From Janthinobacterium lividum (GTDB lineage Bacteria > Pseudomonadota > Gammaproteobacteria > Burkholderiales > Burkholderiaceae_D), in assembly GCF_011601275.1 (NCBI RefSeq), contig NZ_JAAOLY010000001.1, forward strand, positions 310,001 through 374,000: DNA of 64,000 bases. Reading direction: 5' to 3'. The notes under the pieces were generated by a model. That model was not told the origin of the DNA. It did no database searches and saw only the letters and a list, made by a program, of their open reading frames with translations. The translations under genes were made by a program, and so were the position numbers. Positions 39,278-50,422 of this stretch are shown piece after piece. Every line of letters begins with the position of its first letter. Position 1 is the stretch's first letter.

Positions 39278-39316
39278 AGCCGGTAAAATCACGCCACTCT
39301 CAATCAAGGATGACCC

Positions 39317-39793
39317 ATGATCAGCTGGCAATGGAACACGTTCGACGAACTCGGCCCCCACGATTTGTACCAGGTGCTGGCCTTGCGCCAGCGCGTGTTC
39401 GTCATCGAACAGCAGTGCATTTATCCGGACCTGGACGGCCATGACCAGCAAGCCATGCATTTGCTGGGCTGGCAAACGGTCGATGGCCAGCGCCGGCTGG
39501 GCGCCTACCTGCGCGTGCTGGCACCGGGCGCCAAGTATGTGGAGATGTCGCTGGGCCGTGTGCTGACGGCGCCCGAGGCGCGCACCACGGGCGCCGGCAA
39601 ACAGCTATTAACGGAAGGCATCGCCCGCGCCGAACGCCAGCACCCTGGCCACGCCATCCGCATCGGCGCGCAGCAGTACCTGGAGCGTTTCTATCAATCC
39701 TTCGGTTTTGTCACCGTCAGCGCGCCGTACGATGAAGATGGGATACAGCACGTCGACATGCTGCGCGCGGTGGCGCCAGAAACAGCGGCATGA
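39317..39793 (+). CDS. elaA: GNAT family acetyltransferase, ElaA type
   Basis: 158 aa, matching E. coli ElaA throughout: LYQVLALRQRVFVIEQQC, the YPDLDGHD motif and GAQQYLERFYQSFGF. The acetyl-CoA loop is ARTTGAGKQLL. The substrate is unknown. Its stop overlaps the start of the next gene by four bases (ATGA). Confidence 0.9.
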   Translation: MISWQWNTFDELGPHDLYQVLALRQRVFVIEQQCIYPDLDGHDQQAMHLLGWQTVDGQRRLGAYLRVLAPGAKYVEMSLGRVLTAPEARTTGAGKQLLTEGIARAERQHPGHAIRIGAQQYLERFYQSFGFVTVSAPYDEDGIQHVDMLRAVAPETAA

Positions 39794-40467
39794 CGACGGC
39801 CCTGATTTCCTGGAGCGGCGGCAAGGATTCCTGCCTGGCCCTGTGGCGCGCGCGCAACGCCGGCATGGCCGTTCCCCTGTTGATCACGGCCATGGATGAA
39901 GATGGCCGCAAGTCGCGCTCGCACGGCGTGCCGCCCGAGCTGCTCGCCGCGCAGGCGGCCAACCTGGGCGCGCGCCTGCAGCGCTATCACGCCAGCTGGG
40001 CCAGCTATGAAGAGCAATTCATCGCCATGCTGCGCGCGGCCAAGGCCGAGGGCATCGAGCATGCGCTGTTTGGCGACATCGACTTGCAGCCGCACCGCGA
40101 CTGGGAGGAAAAAGTCTGCGCCGCGGCCGGCCTGACGGCCCACCTGCCCCTGTGGGGCGGGGACCGCCGCGCGCTGGTCGACGAATTTCTCGCCGCCGGT
40201 TTCAAAGCCATCGTCGTGTGCATCAATGGCCAGCACTTGCCGCGCGCATTTTGCGGTCGCGAGTTCGATGCGGCCTTCCTGGCCGACCTGCCACCCGACG
40301 TCGACGCCTGCGGTGAAAACGGCGAATTCCACACCTTCGTCTACGACGGCCCCGCCTTCAGCGCACCGGTGGCGCTGCGTCGCACGCAAGTGCTGCAATA
40401 CGACGCGCCTGCCAACTTGGGCGGCGCCACGTATTACTTCCAGGAACTGGCCCCGCCCGAGGCGTAA
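39790..40467 (+). CDS. PP-loop ATPase of the Dph6/diphthine-ammonia ligase-like family
   Basis: 225 aa. The N-terminal PP-loop SWSGGKDSCLALWRA binds ATP for adenylation. The GEFHTFVYDGP stretch near the C-terminus is a signature of the family whose eukaryotic and archaeal members amidate diphthine on EF2. Bacteria lack diphthamide, so the bacterial substrate is unknown. Translationally coupled to elaA (ATGA overlap), suggesting a shared pathway. Confidence 0.85.
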   Translation: MTTALISWSGGKDSCLALWRARNAGMAVPLLITAMDEDGRKSRSHGVPPELLAAQAANLGARLQRYHASWASYEEQFIAMLRAAKAEGIEHALFGDIDLQPHRDWEEKVCAAAGLTAHLPLWGGDRRALVDEFLAAGFKAIVVCINGQHLPRAFCGREFDAAFLADLPPDVDACGENGEFHTFVYDGPAFSAPVALRRTQVLQYDAPANLGGATYYFQELAPPEA

Positions 40468-40482
40468 AGGGGCCGCCAAAGC

Positions 40483-40514
40483 AAAAAGGGCGATTCCGAG
40501 GAATCGCCCTTTTA
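40483..40514. terminator. Bidirectional terminator between convergent genes
   Basis: AAAAAGGGCGATTC, loop CGAG, GAATCGCCCTTTT. The stem is about 13 bp with A and T tracts on both sides. It ends the Dph6-like gene and the convergent FKBP gene. Confidence 0.9.
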
Positions 40515-40533
40515 TTTGCTGCCCTGCGCGTGC

Positions 40534-40995
40534 TTACTTCTTCGTCACGCTCACCAGCTTGATCTCGAACAGCAAGCCGGCGTAGCCAGGAATCTTCGGC
40601 GCGCTGCCCGCCTTGCCATAGCCGAGGTCATACGGGATGGCCAGGGTGCGCGTGCCGCCGACCTTCATGCCGACCAGGCCGCGGTCCCAGCCCAGAATGA
40701 CACGGCCGATACCCAGAGCGAAGGTAAAACCGGCGCCATCCGGGCTCGCATCGAATTGCGTGCCTTTGTTGCCCGGCTTGCTCGCGTCATACAGCCAGCC
40801 CGTATAGGTCACCAGCAGGGTGTCGCCCGCCGCCGCCGCCGTGCCGGTGCCGACCACCGTATCGGTAATGGTCAGTTCTTTCACTTGCGTATTCGGGTCG
40901 AGCACGACCGGCTTCTCGGTGTTGGCAGCAGCACCGCAAGCGGTCAGGGCCACGGCGCAAGCGAGGGTGGCGATCATTTGAAATACCGATTTCAT
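40534..40995 (-). CDS. FKBP-type peptidyl-prolyl isomerase, lipoprotein
   Basis: 153 aa. The signal peptide ends in a lipobox LTAC (Cys20), so the mature protein is probably lipid-anchored in the envelope. A single FKBP domain follows: GDTLLVTYTGWLYD, then FTFALGIGRVILGWDRGLVGM and PYDLGYGKAG to the final LLFEIKLVSV strand. It assists folding of exported proteins. Confidence 0.92.
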   Translation of the reverse strand: MKSVFQMIATLACAVALTACGAAANTEKPVVLDPNTQVKELTITDTVVGTGTAAAAGDTLLVTYTGWLYDASKPGNKGTQFDASPDGAGFTFALGIGRVILGWDRGLVGMKVGGTRTLAIPYDLGYGKAGSAPKIPGYAGLLFEIKLVSVTKK

Positions 40996-41150
40996 GGTTT
41001 CCCTTTAAATATTGGTGTGTGGCTCAGCCCGTACGGTGCGGACCGGTGCGAGCAGCAGTTTAACAGGAGTCGCGCAGCCAATTTGTAAGCAGACGTAAGC
41101 ACGACGCTAAATTGCGCATCGATACAACATTGCCAAAATGGCCATCTCAT

Positions 41151-43025
41151 CTAGATTTCCACCTGCGTGCCCAGTTCGATCACCCGGTTGCTCGGGATCT
41201 GATAGTAGTCGGCCGCCGTGCGCGCATTGCGCGACATGGTGACGAACAGGTGCTCGCGCCACGGCATCATGCCGGCGCCCGGCGTCGAGATGATGGTCTG
41301 GCGCGCAATGAAGAACGACGTTTCCATCATCTCGAAATCCAGTCCCTGCTGCGCGCACTGCGCCAGCGCGGCAGGAATGTCCGGTTCATCCTTGAAGCCG
41401 TAATGCACATTGACCTGGTAGCACTGGTGGCCCAGATCCACCACGCGCACGCGCTCCGATGGCGCCACCCACGGCTCTTCATGCATGAAGACGGTGAGGA
41501 AAATGACGCGCTCATGCAACACCTTGTTGTGCAGCAAGTTATGCAGCAGCGCATGCGGCACGCCATCCGTTTCGCCGCGCAGGAAGATGGCCGTGCCCGG
41601 CACGCGCAGCGGCGGCGCGATGAACAGCGACGAGAGGAAATCGTCGAGCGGAATCGCGTGCTTTTCCAGGTTCTGGAACACCAGCTGGCGGCCCCGTTTC
41701 CAGGTCAGCATGACGATGAACAAAATCGAGCCCAGCAGCAGCGGGAACCAGCCGCCATGGAACAGTTTCAGGGCAGTGGCCGACACCAGGTTGACGTCGA
41801 TGATCAGGAAAAAGCCCGTGGCGGCCCAGCACAGGGCCAGGTTCATCTTCCAGCGGTAGCGGATGACGAAGAAGGTCAGGATCGTGGTCGACAGCATGGT
41901 GGCCGTCACGGCGATACCGTAGGCGGCGGCCAGGTTTTCCGAGGAACCGAAGCCGATGACGGCCAGCAGCACCACGGCCAGTTGCAGCCAGTTCACGGCG
42001 GGAATGTAGATTTGCCCGATTTCGCTTTCCGACGTGTGGCGCACGCGCATGCGCGGCAAGAAGCCCAGCGCGATCGCTTGCTTGGTCATCGAGAAGGTGC
42101 CGGAAATGGTCGCCTGCGAGGCGATCACGGTGGCCATGGTCGACAGGATCACCAGCGGGTACACGCTCCACGCGCCCAGCTGCTGGTAAAACGGATTCGT
42201 GACGGCTTCCGGATGGGCCAGCAGCAGGCCACCCTGGCCCAGGTAGTTCAGCGCCAGCGCGGGAAAGGCGATCAGGAACCAGGCCAGGCGGATCGGCTTC
42301 TTGCCGAAGTGGCCCATGTCGGCGTACAGCGCCTCGGCGCCCGTCAGCGCCAGCACCACGGCGCCCAAGGCAACGAAAGCAACGAAGCCGTTATTCATCA
42401 GGAAGGTCGCCGCGTGCAGCGGATTGAGCGCGGCCAGGATGGCTGGCGACTTGATGATGTTGACCACGCCCATGCCAGCCAGCGCGGCAAACCACAGCAC
42501 CATGATGGGGGCAAAATAACGGCCGATGCCGGCCGTGCCGTGCGACTGTACCGAATACAGCGCAACCAGCACCACCATCGTCAGCGGCACCACATACGGA
42601 CTGAAGGCGGGCGTGGCCACTTCCAGGCCCTCAATCGCCGACAGCACCGAAATGGCCGGCGTAATCACGCTGTCGCCATAGAACAGGGTGGCGCCGAAGA
42701 CGCCGATCACCATCAGGGGGAAATGCCAGCGCGACAGGCGGCTGACGGATGACAGCACCAGCGCCATCAGGGCCATGATGCCGCCCTCGCCGCGGTTATC
42801 GGCGCGCAGCACCAGGGTCACGTACTTGAGCGAGACGATCAGAGTCAGGCCCCAGAAAATCAGCGAGACAATACCCAGCAGGTTCTCGGGCGACAGCATC
42901 AGGCCGTGGGCCGGGTCGAAGACGGTCTTCAAGGTGTACAGCGGACTGGTGCCGATATCGCCGTAAACGATGCCGACGGCCGCCAAGGTCATGCCGGCCA
43001 GGCCGCTTTTTTTATGTTCCGACGT
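41151..43025 (-). CDS. kup: Kup family potassium uptake protein
   Basis: 624-aa inner-membrane K+/H+ symporter. The start is put at a TTG (43025), giving MTSEHKKSGLAG and a length normal for Kup; in-frame codons up to 43088 add a non-conserved leader, and the ribosome-binding site (GGGTG) is weak. GIVYGDIGTSPLYTLKTVF (residues ~20-38) is the family hallmark, followed by about 12 membrane segments and a cytoplasmic C-terminus (FFIARQTII). Confidence 0.93.
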   Translation of the reverse strand, partial: TSEHKKSGLAGMTLAAVGIVYGDIGTSPLYTLKTVFDPAHGLMLSPENLLGIVSLIFWGLTLIVSLKYVTLVLRADNRGEGGIMALMALVLSSVSRLSRWHFPLMVIGVFGATLFYGDSVITPAISVLSAIEGLEVATPAFSPYVVPLTMVVLVALYSVQSHGTAGIGRYFAPIMVLWFAALAGMGVVNIIKSPAILAALNPLHAATFLMNNGFVAFVALGAVVLALTGAEALYADMGHFGKKPIRLAWFLIAFPALALNYLGQGGLLLAHPEAVTNPFYQQLGAWSVYPLVILSTMATVIASQATISGTFSMTKQAIALGFLPRMRVRHTSESEIGQIYIPAVNWLQLAVVLLAVIGFGSSENLAAAYGIAVTATMLSTTILTFFVIRYRWKMNLALCWAATGFFLIIDVNLVSATALKLFHGGWFPLLLGSILFIVMLTWKRGRQLVFQNLEKHAIPLDDFLSSLFIAPPLRVPGTAIFLRGETDGVPHALLHNLLHNKVLHERVIFLTVFMHEEPWVAPSERVRVVDLGHQCYQVNVHYGFKDEPDIPAALAQCAQQGLDFEMMETSFFIARQTIISTPGAGMMPWREHLFVTMSRNARTAADYYQIPSNRVIELGTQVEI

Positions 43026-43265
43026 CAAGATTGCACCCGTTTTTGTTTTGTTGCATCGCACAATATGATAGGTATTAGCAAATAGCAAGAGTATTTTTGC
43101 ATGGTTCCGGGCTACCCCAAAGTCGTGATTTTGTGCCGCTCCGCCTTGCTGCGCGGGCTTGCGGCCATTGATTTCTTGCCATTCTACGCCTCGTCAGCGG
43201 CGCCGGGCAGCCCCCGATGTTTTCAGACATAATGACAGACTGTCTACTCTCCTGCGAAGCCCATC

Positions 43266-44150
43266 ATGAATCCAGGCATGTTGTACGCCTCCCTCGCCTT
43301 CCTGTGCTGGGGCCTGTTCCCCCTGTACTTTCACGCCATCGGCGAGATCGCGCCGCAGGAAATCCTGGCGCACCGTATGGTCTGGTCGCTATTGTTCCTC
43401 GGCATCGTGCTGACCGTGCGCCGGCAGTGGAGCTGGCTGGGCAGCCTGAAAGCGCAGCCCAGGGTCGTGGCCAGCTTTGTTGCCAGTGCGTTTTTGCTCT
43501 CAGCCAACTGGTTCATCTATATCTGGGCCGTCAACAACGGCCACGTGGTCGACGCCAGCCTCGGCTACTTCATTACGCCCCTGATCAATGTCATGCTGGG
43601 TTTCCTGCTGCTGCACGAGCGCCTGCGCCGCCTACAGTGGCTGGCCATCGGCCTGGCCGCCTGCGGCGTGGCCTGGCTCACTTGGCAGGCGGGGCAAGTG
43701 CCGTGGATCGCCCTGCTGCTGGCGGCCTCGTTCGGCGGCTATGGCTTGCTGCGCAAGACGGCCGCGCTGGGCGCGCTGGAAGGCTTGTCGTTTGAAACAT
43801 TGATTCTGTTCCCCCTGGCGCTGGCCTACATGCTGTGGCTGGCCTGGCATGGCCAGAGCGGCTTCGTCAATACAGATTCCACCGCCACACGCGCGCTGCT
43901 GCTGGTTTCCGGCCCTATCACGGCCATTCCTCTGCTGTTGTTTGCCGCCGGCGCGCGCCGCCTGCCGCTGGCCGTGTTGGGGCTATTGCAATACATCGCC
44001 CCCACGGGCCAGCTCTTGATCGGCGTATGGGTCTTCCATGAATCGTTCACGCCCGAGCGCATGCTGGGCTTCCTCGTCATCTGGACGGCGCTGGGCCTGT
44101 ATGCGGCCGAAGGCCTGTGGAGCGGCCGCCGCGCGCGCAGCGCCGTCTAG
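43266..44150 (+). CDS. rarD: EamA family transporter RarD
   Basis: 294 aa with ten predicted membrane segments in two EamA repeats. MNPGMLYASLAFLCWGLFPL, the NWFIYIWAVNNGHVVDASLG stretch and LQYIAPTGQLLIGVWVFHE are typical of RarD. Function is poorly known; it was named for association with chloramphenicol sensitivity. Confidence 0.9.
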   Translation: MNPGMLYASLAFLCWGLFPLYFHAIGEIAPQEILAHRMVWSLLFLGIVLTVRRQWSWLGSLKAQPRVVASFVASAFLLSANWFIYIWAVNNGHVVDASLGYFITPLINVMLGFLLLHERLRRLQWLAIGLAACGVAWLTWQAGQVPWIALLLAASFGGYGLLRKTAALGALEGLSFETLILFPLALAYMLWLAWHGQSGFVNTDSTATRALLLVSGPITAIPLLLFAAGARRLPLAVLGLLQYIAPTGQLLIGVWVFHESFTPERMLGFLVIWTALGLYAAEGLWSGRRARSAV

Positions 44151-44246
44151 TCTTGCCCTGGCGTCCGTTTCCGCAGCGCGCAGCGCTGGCCGGAAGCGGG
44201 CGTTTACCGTATCCTGTCCGTCTTTGTATATCACCCGAGATTTCTA

Positions 44247-45914
<1,668 letters not shown>

Positions 45915-45931
45915 CTTCAGTCCGGCAATGC

Positions 45932-45968
45932 AAAAAGGCAGTTACCTCGCGGTAACTGCCTTTTTTTT
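45932..45968 (+). terminator. Terminator downstream of ettA
   Basis: A-run, GGCAGTTACC (45937-45946), loop TCGC, GGTAACTGCC (45951-45960), then eight T. The stem is perfect. The A-run on the other side could also end the convergent outer-membrane gene. Confidence 0.92.
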
Positions 45969-45986
45969 CAGCAAACTTCCAAGTGA

Positions 45987-46568
45987 TTAAAAGTTGTAGC
46001 GTGCGCCTAAAGCGAGGCCGGTAGCCTTGCGGCCCTGGTCGGCGCTCTTGCCGAAGTGTTCCACTTCCGCCGTCAACGAGACTTTCTCGTTGATCGCGTA
46101 CTGGGCGCCGACGGAAGCGTACACGCCCGTCTTGTCGTTGCCGCTGATGCCGGTCGACAGGCCCGTGCCGCTCACGCTGTTCTTGACCTTGGCCACGCCC
46201 AGCTTGCCGAACACGCCGACCTTGTCGGTCACGGGCATGGTGGCCTTGCCGGCCAGGTAGTAGCCGTGCGAATCGCTTTTCACGGAACCGTTGCCGGCGC
46301 CCGTGACATAGCTGTAATCCTTGCTGCCGAAATCGGCATAGCCACCCTCGACCGCCCAGGTCTTATCGAAATCGTAACCGGCGAAGATCTTGGCGCCGGC
46401 CTTGTAGCCGCTGTGATTATCGGCGCTAGTGGCGCCAGGAATATCGAAGTTATAGCGGTTGCCCGTGACACCGGCACCCACATAGGCGCCCTCGGCGTGT
46501 GCGGCGCTCATGCCGGTCAGTGCGGTAACGGAAGCGATCATTGCAAACAGGATTTTCTTCTTCATCAT
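45987..46568 (-). CDS. Outer membrane beta-barrel protein
   Basis: 193 aa from the ATG at 46568, with GAGAGAGA upstream. The signal peptide is MMKKKILFAMIASVTALTGM to AAHA. The rest alternates hydrophobic and polar residues in eight likely strands (EGAYVGAGVTGNRYNF, SGYKAGAKIFAGYDFDKTWA) and ends in ALGARYNF, with the C-terminal aromatic typical of barrel assembly. Resembles OmpA-like or OmpW/opacity small barrels. Role unknown. Confidence 0.85.
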   Translation of the reverse strand: MMKKKILFAMIASVTALTGMSAAHAEGAYVGAGVTGNRYNFDIPGATSADNHSGYKAGAKIFAGYDFDKTWAVEGGYADFGSKDYSYVTGAGNGSVKSDSHGYYLAGKATMPVTDKVGVFGKLGVAKVKNSVSGTGLSTGISGNDKTGVYASVGAQYAINEKVSLTAEVEHFGKSADQGRKATGLALGARYNF

Positions 46569-46792
46569 GTTCTCTCTCTCAATTAGTGAATGTTGCCTGG
46601 ATTCGCAGTTCAGCGAAGTGCGATGAGGACACCATAACAGCTGAAAAAAGCTACGTCTTTCTCCATTCCGTAAGAACTGTGACAAGATGTAAGCCAACAT
46701 TCCAAACTGACAATAACCGTAAAATGCGCACCGTTGAGCGAACTTAAGATAGACTTAAGAACATTATCGATTTTCAGTCAAAGGAGAAGTGC

Positions 46793-47374
46793 ATGCATAA
46801 ACGCCAGTTTCTCGCCGCCGCCATGGCTGGCGCGGCCCTGCCCGCCATCGCCCGCGCGGCGCCGGCCGGCCTGCGCAGTCCGGCCTTGCTGACCATCACG
46901 GGCAGCATCGACAAGCCGAACCGGGGTCCGTTCGACGCCGTGCGCGACCAGATGATGCACAAGCAAAAGATCAGTTTTGAGCGGGCGCGGGCATTCGACT
47001 TTGCGGCGCTGGCGAACTTGCCGGCGCGCACCATCCACCCCACCCTGGAATACGACGGCAAGGCGCATGCCTTGCGCGGGCCGTTGCTGGTCGATGTCTT
47101 GAAGGCGGCGGGCGCGCCCGAGGAAGGTGATATTCGCCTGCTGCTGCGCGCCGTGGATGGCTATGCGGCGGCACTGACCATGGCGCAGGTGCGCGCACAG
47201 CGTTTTATTGTCGCCACCCACCTGGACGGGCAGGCGATGGCGCTGGGCGGGCTGGGGCCGCTATGGGCGATCCACGATGCGGACCGCATCGCGGCCGTGG
47301 CGGCACTGCCCCTGGCGGAACGGTTCGCCAGCTGCCCGTGGGCGCTGTATCACATTGGCGTGGAGACGGGTTGA
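46793..47374 (+). CDS. Molybdopterin-domain (oxidoreductase-like) exported protein
   Basis: 193 aa. The signal peptide MHKRQFLAAAMAGAALPAIA ends in ARA. The mature part (ALLTITGSIDKPNRGPFDAV, then a YDGKAHALRGPLLVDVLKAAGA stretch) matches small periplasmic proteins related to the molybdopterin-binding domain of sulfite oxidase-type enzymes. They often lack the conserved cofactor-ligating Cys, and here the only Cys is near the C-terminus (ASCPW). Cofactor binding is therefore uncertain. Confidence 0.75.
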   Translation: MHKRQFLAAAMAGAALPAIARAAPAGLRSPALLTITGSIDKPNRGPFDAVRDQMMHKQKISFERARAFDFAALANLPARTIHPTLEYDGKAHALRGPLLVDVLKAAGAPEEGDIRLLLRAVDGYAAALTMAQVRAQRFIVATHLDGQAMALGGLGPLWAIHDADRIAAVAALPLAERFASCPWALYHIGVETG

Positions 47375-47393
47375 ACTATCTACAACGCCAAGC

Positions 47394-47493
47394 AAAACCG
47401 TAGCGAGCGGAAGAGAGTTGCGGTCAAGAAGCGCAACTGTACGAAGGTACAGTGAGCATCGCAGACTGCAAATCACGACGCGCAGTAGGTTTT
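47394..47493. repeat. 100-bp palindromic intergenic repeat
   Basis: Bounded by AAAACC and GGTTTT, with nested inverted segments: GTAGCGAGCG near the left end against CGACGCGCAGTA near the right, TTGCGGTC against GACTGCAA, and a central perfect hairpin ACTGTAC-GAAG-GTACAGT (47436-47453). I recall similar sequences in other Burkholderiales intergenic regions. It contains no open frame of note. Confidence 0.7.
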
Positions 47494-47502
47494 GATAGGC
47501 GT

Positions 47503-47865
47503 TTATGCGTAAGCTTCCGCCATCGACATGACGCGTGGGGCGATAGTGATGCCATGCTCCTCGAACAGCGCCGTGATGGCTGCCAGGTTGTGCGTGCACT
47601 CCTCGGTTTTCCAGCCCTTGAAGATATCCGTGCCATCCTTCTGGAAATGCAGGTCCAGCACTTTGCCCCCATCCTTGTGCAGGTAGGGCGAGCTATAGGT
47701 GTTCTCGAAGCCCAGCGCCTTCAATTGCCCCAGCAAGGCTGATGGTGGATGGTCGGGATCGGTGGCGAGAAAAATGCCGAAGGTCTTGCCAGGCGGCTTG
47801 GCGGCGATGTCGACCTCGTAGATGCCGGGGGCCTTGCTGACGGACGTACTCTTTAAAAATAACAT
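47503..47865 (-). CDS. Hypothetical protein
   Basis: 120 aa from the ATG at 47865, which has GGGAG 7 nt upstream; upstream in-frame codons lack a site. No signal peptide or membrane segment. Features include PGIYEVDIAAKPPGKTFGIF, a DPDHPPSALLGQLKALGF helix and a C-terminal HGITIAPRVMS. I do not recognise a family. It stands alone between the 100-bp repeat and a divergent diguanylate cyclase. Confidence 0.7.
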   Translation of the reverse strand: MLFLKSTSVSKAPGIYEVDIAAKPPGKTFGIFLATDPDHPPSALLGQLKALGFENTYSSPYLHKDGGKVLDLHFQKDGTDIFKGWKTEECTHNLAAITALFEEHGITIAPRVMSMAEAYA

Positions 47866-48130
47866 GCAACACTCCCTGCGCGTAATGTCCCGCGCCTGAA
47901 ACGGGCGGCAAGACAGGGGCGGTGCGCAATGATTCCCCTCGTCAAATCTTATTGCTAATTGGCATCTTTGTCGACAAATCGGCACTTTTATTTGGTAAGT
48001 CGTGGTTATCTTGTCGCGTTCGCCAGCGTAAATTATCAATAAAGCCAGTTATCATTGCGCCAATACCCGCCCTGCTGCATACTTTTGGCTTGCGTCACGA
48101 TAGCCTTCCCGCCGGCCACTCCCCGTCTCC

Positions 48131-49585
48131 ATGCGTCTTCTGTCGATCAAATACCGCCTGCTCATCCTCCTGACCCTGATCCTGGGGGCGGGTTTCATGG
48201 CCACCAGCCTGGCCAGCTACCTGGCTTCGCGCCAGGCCATCGAACACGGCATCGCCGACCAGACCTTGCCGCTGACGGGCGACAATATTTATTCGGAAAT
48301 CCAGAAGGACATGCTGCGCCCCGTCTTCATTTCCTCGCTGATGGCGCACGACACCTTTGTGCGCGACTGGATACTGGCCGGCGAAAACAAGCCGGAACAG
48401 ATCGTGCGCTACCTGGCCGAGGTCAAGAAGAAGTACGGCGCCATCACCAGCTTTCTCGTCTCCGACAAGAGCAGCAAATATTATTACGCGGAAGGCACCT
48501 TGAAATCCGTCAGCCCGCAGGCCACACGCGACGTCTGGTACTACCGCGTGCGCGCCATGGACAAGAGCGACTATGAAACGAATGTCGACATCGACATGGC
48601 CAACCGCGACAGCATGACCATCTTCATCAACCACCGCGTGGTTGACTACGACGGCCAGTTCATCGGCGCCACCGGCATCGGCCTGACCCTGGACACCATG
48701 AGCCACATCATCGACCGCTACCAGGCGCGCTTTCACCGCAACATTTATTTTGTCGATGCCGCCGGCACCCTGGTGTTGGCCGGCAAGACCATGCGCAACG
48801 GACGCGGCAACATCCGCAGCCTGCCTGGCGTGAGCGCCATTGCCGGGCAGATCATCAACCACCGCAGCGAACCGACGCATCTGTCGTACCAGCTGGGCCG
48901 CGCGGAAATTCTCGTCAACTCGCGTTTCATTCCCGAACTGGGCTGGTACCTGGTGGTCGAGCAGAATGTCAGCGACGAAGTCCAGTCGCTGCAGCGCGTG
49001 TTCATCTTCAACCTGGCCATCAGCTTTGGCGTCACCCTGCTGGTACTGGTGCTGACCTTGCTGACGGTAAACCGCTACCAGCGCCGCATCGAGCGCATCG
49101 CCTCGACGGATGCGCTGACCGGTCTATTGAACCGCCAATCGCTGGAATTGCTGTTCCAGCGCGCCATGCTCTTGTCCAGGCGCAACGAGCAACCGATGTC
49201 CGCCATCCTCTTCGACATCGATTTCTTCAAGCGCGTCAACGACACCCACGGCCACCTGTGGGGCGACAAGGTCATCCGTGGCGTGGCCGACGTGGCGCGC
49301 GCCACCGTGCGCGAAAGCGACGTCATCACACGCTGGGGCGGCGAGGAATACCTGGTACTGCTGAATAATTGCAGCCTGGCGCAAGCGGCGGAAGTGGCGG
49401 AAAACCTGCGCGCCGCCATCGAAGGCCACGATTTCGGCCTGCCCGTGCCGCAACTACCCGTGACGATCAGCCTGGGCGTGGCCGAGTACCGGCCGGAGGA
49501 GAGCGAATCGGCCTTCTTTTCACGCGCCGACAGCGCCCTGTACCAGGCCAAGCATCACGGCCGCAACGGCGTGCACGCGGCCTGA
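48131..49585 (+). CDS. Membrane diguanylate cyclase (GGDEF domain)
   Basis: 484 aa. The N-terminal membrane segment (residues ~10-30) and a second at ~295-318 flank a periplasmic Cache-like sensor domain, followed by a GGDEF domain from ~325. The active site reads GGEEY (403-407), a functional-looking variant of GG(D/E)EF. The product-inhibition I-site R394-x-x-D397 is present. It should make c-di-GMP in response to an external signal; the ligand is unknown. Confidence 0.93.
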   Translation: MRLLSIKYRLLILLTLILGAGFMATSLASYLASRQAIEHGIADQTLPLTGDNIYSEIQKDMLRPVFISSLMAHDTFVRDWILAGENKPEQIVRYLAEVKKKYGAITSFLVSDKSSKYYYAEGTLKSVSPQATRDVWYYRVRAMDKSDYETNVDIDMANRDSMTIFINHRVVDYDGQFIGATGIGLTLDTMSHIIDRYQARFHRNIYFVDAAGTLVLAGKTMRNGRGNIRSLPGVSAIAGQIINHRSEPTHLSYQLGRAEILVNSRFIPELGWYLVVEQNVSDEVQSLQRVFIFNLAISFGVTLLVLVLTLLTVNRYQRRIERIASTDALTGLLNRQSLELLFQRAMLLSRRNEQPMSAILFDIDFFKRVNDTHGHLWGDKVIRGVADVARATVRESDVITRWGGEEYLVLLNNCSLAQAAEVAENLRAAIEGHDFGLPVPQLPVTISLGVAEYRPEESESAFFSRADSALYQAKHHGRNGVHAA

Positions 49586-49586
49586 G

Positions 49587-50414
49587 TCATCCGCCGCGCT
49601 TGCGCCTGGCCAGATCCTGCGTGGGCGCCACCAGTGCACGGTACAACTCGCCCGTGGCGGCATCCCAGCTTTGCACGGCCATCTGCTGGCGTTGCACGGT
49701 GGCCGAATCACCGCGGGCGATGGGACCGGACAGCGCGGGCGCGGCGCCCAGGCGGAATACATTGGCCACCGCTTCCGTCACCAGCGGCTGCGCCAGTTCG
49801 CGCGCCACCGGTTCGGGAATGCCGGCCGCCTGGTAAGCGCGCAAGGCGGCGTCGAGCACTGTCACCAGGTAATTGCTGGCGAAGACGGCGGCGGCGTGAT
49901 ACAGGGTCTTGGCGGCCGGATCGATGGGCACGGGGCGCGCGCCGATGGCATTCAGGGCCGGCGTGAGGAAGGCCAGCGCCAGCGGATCGCCTTCGACGCC
50001 GCAAAACGTGCCGTCGAAGGTGGCGGCCACCTGTGCCGGGTCGGCAAAGCTGCGGATCGGGTGGGCGCTGGCGACAAACGCGCCCGCCTGCGTGGCCGCC
50101 AGCAGCACGTTCGAGGCCAGCGCGCCGCTGCAGTGAAACACGATGGCGCCCGCCTGGCGTCCCTCGGCCACCAGCGCCGCGCAGGCCGGGCCGATCTGGT
50201 CGTCCGAGACGGCCAGCATGGTGACGTCGGCGTGGCGCAAGGCCGCATAATTGTCGACAGGCGTGCCGGCGCCGATGAAAGCGACGGCCGCCTGCGCCGA
50301 GGCCATCGAGCGCGTCAGCACGTCCTGCAGCGCGATCCCGTCCACGCCGGCGAAAAGCCGGCCCAGCACCTTGCCCACGTGGCCGGCGCCGATAATATTC
50401 AAAGTCACATTCAT
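49587..50414 (-). CDS. Rossmann-fold/DUF2520 protein
   Basis: 275 aa. N-terminal NAD(P)-binding fold (LNIIGAGHVGKVLGRLFAG) and a C-terminal helical DUF2520 domain with LYHAAAVFASNYLVTVLDAA. Related to pyrroline-5-carboxylate and ketopantoate reductase-like enzymes; substrate unknown. The DUF924 gene stops eight bases upstream, so the two are likely co-transcribed. Confidence 0.85.
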   Translation of the reverse strand: MNVTLNIIGAGHVGKVLGRLFAGVDGIALQDVLTRSMASAQAAVAFIGAGTPVDNYAALRHADVTMLAVSDDQIGPACAALVAEGRQAGAIVFHCSGALASNVLLAATQAGAFVASAHPIRSFADPAQVAATFDGTFCGVEGDPLALAFLTPALNAIGARPVPIDPAAKTLYHAAAVFASNYLVTVLDAALRAYQAAGIPEPVARELAQPLVTEAVANVFRLGAAPALSGPIARGDSATVQRQQMAVQSWDAATGELYRALVAPTQDLARRKRGG

Positions 50415-50422
50415 GCGATTGT

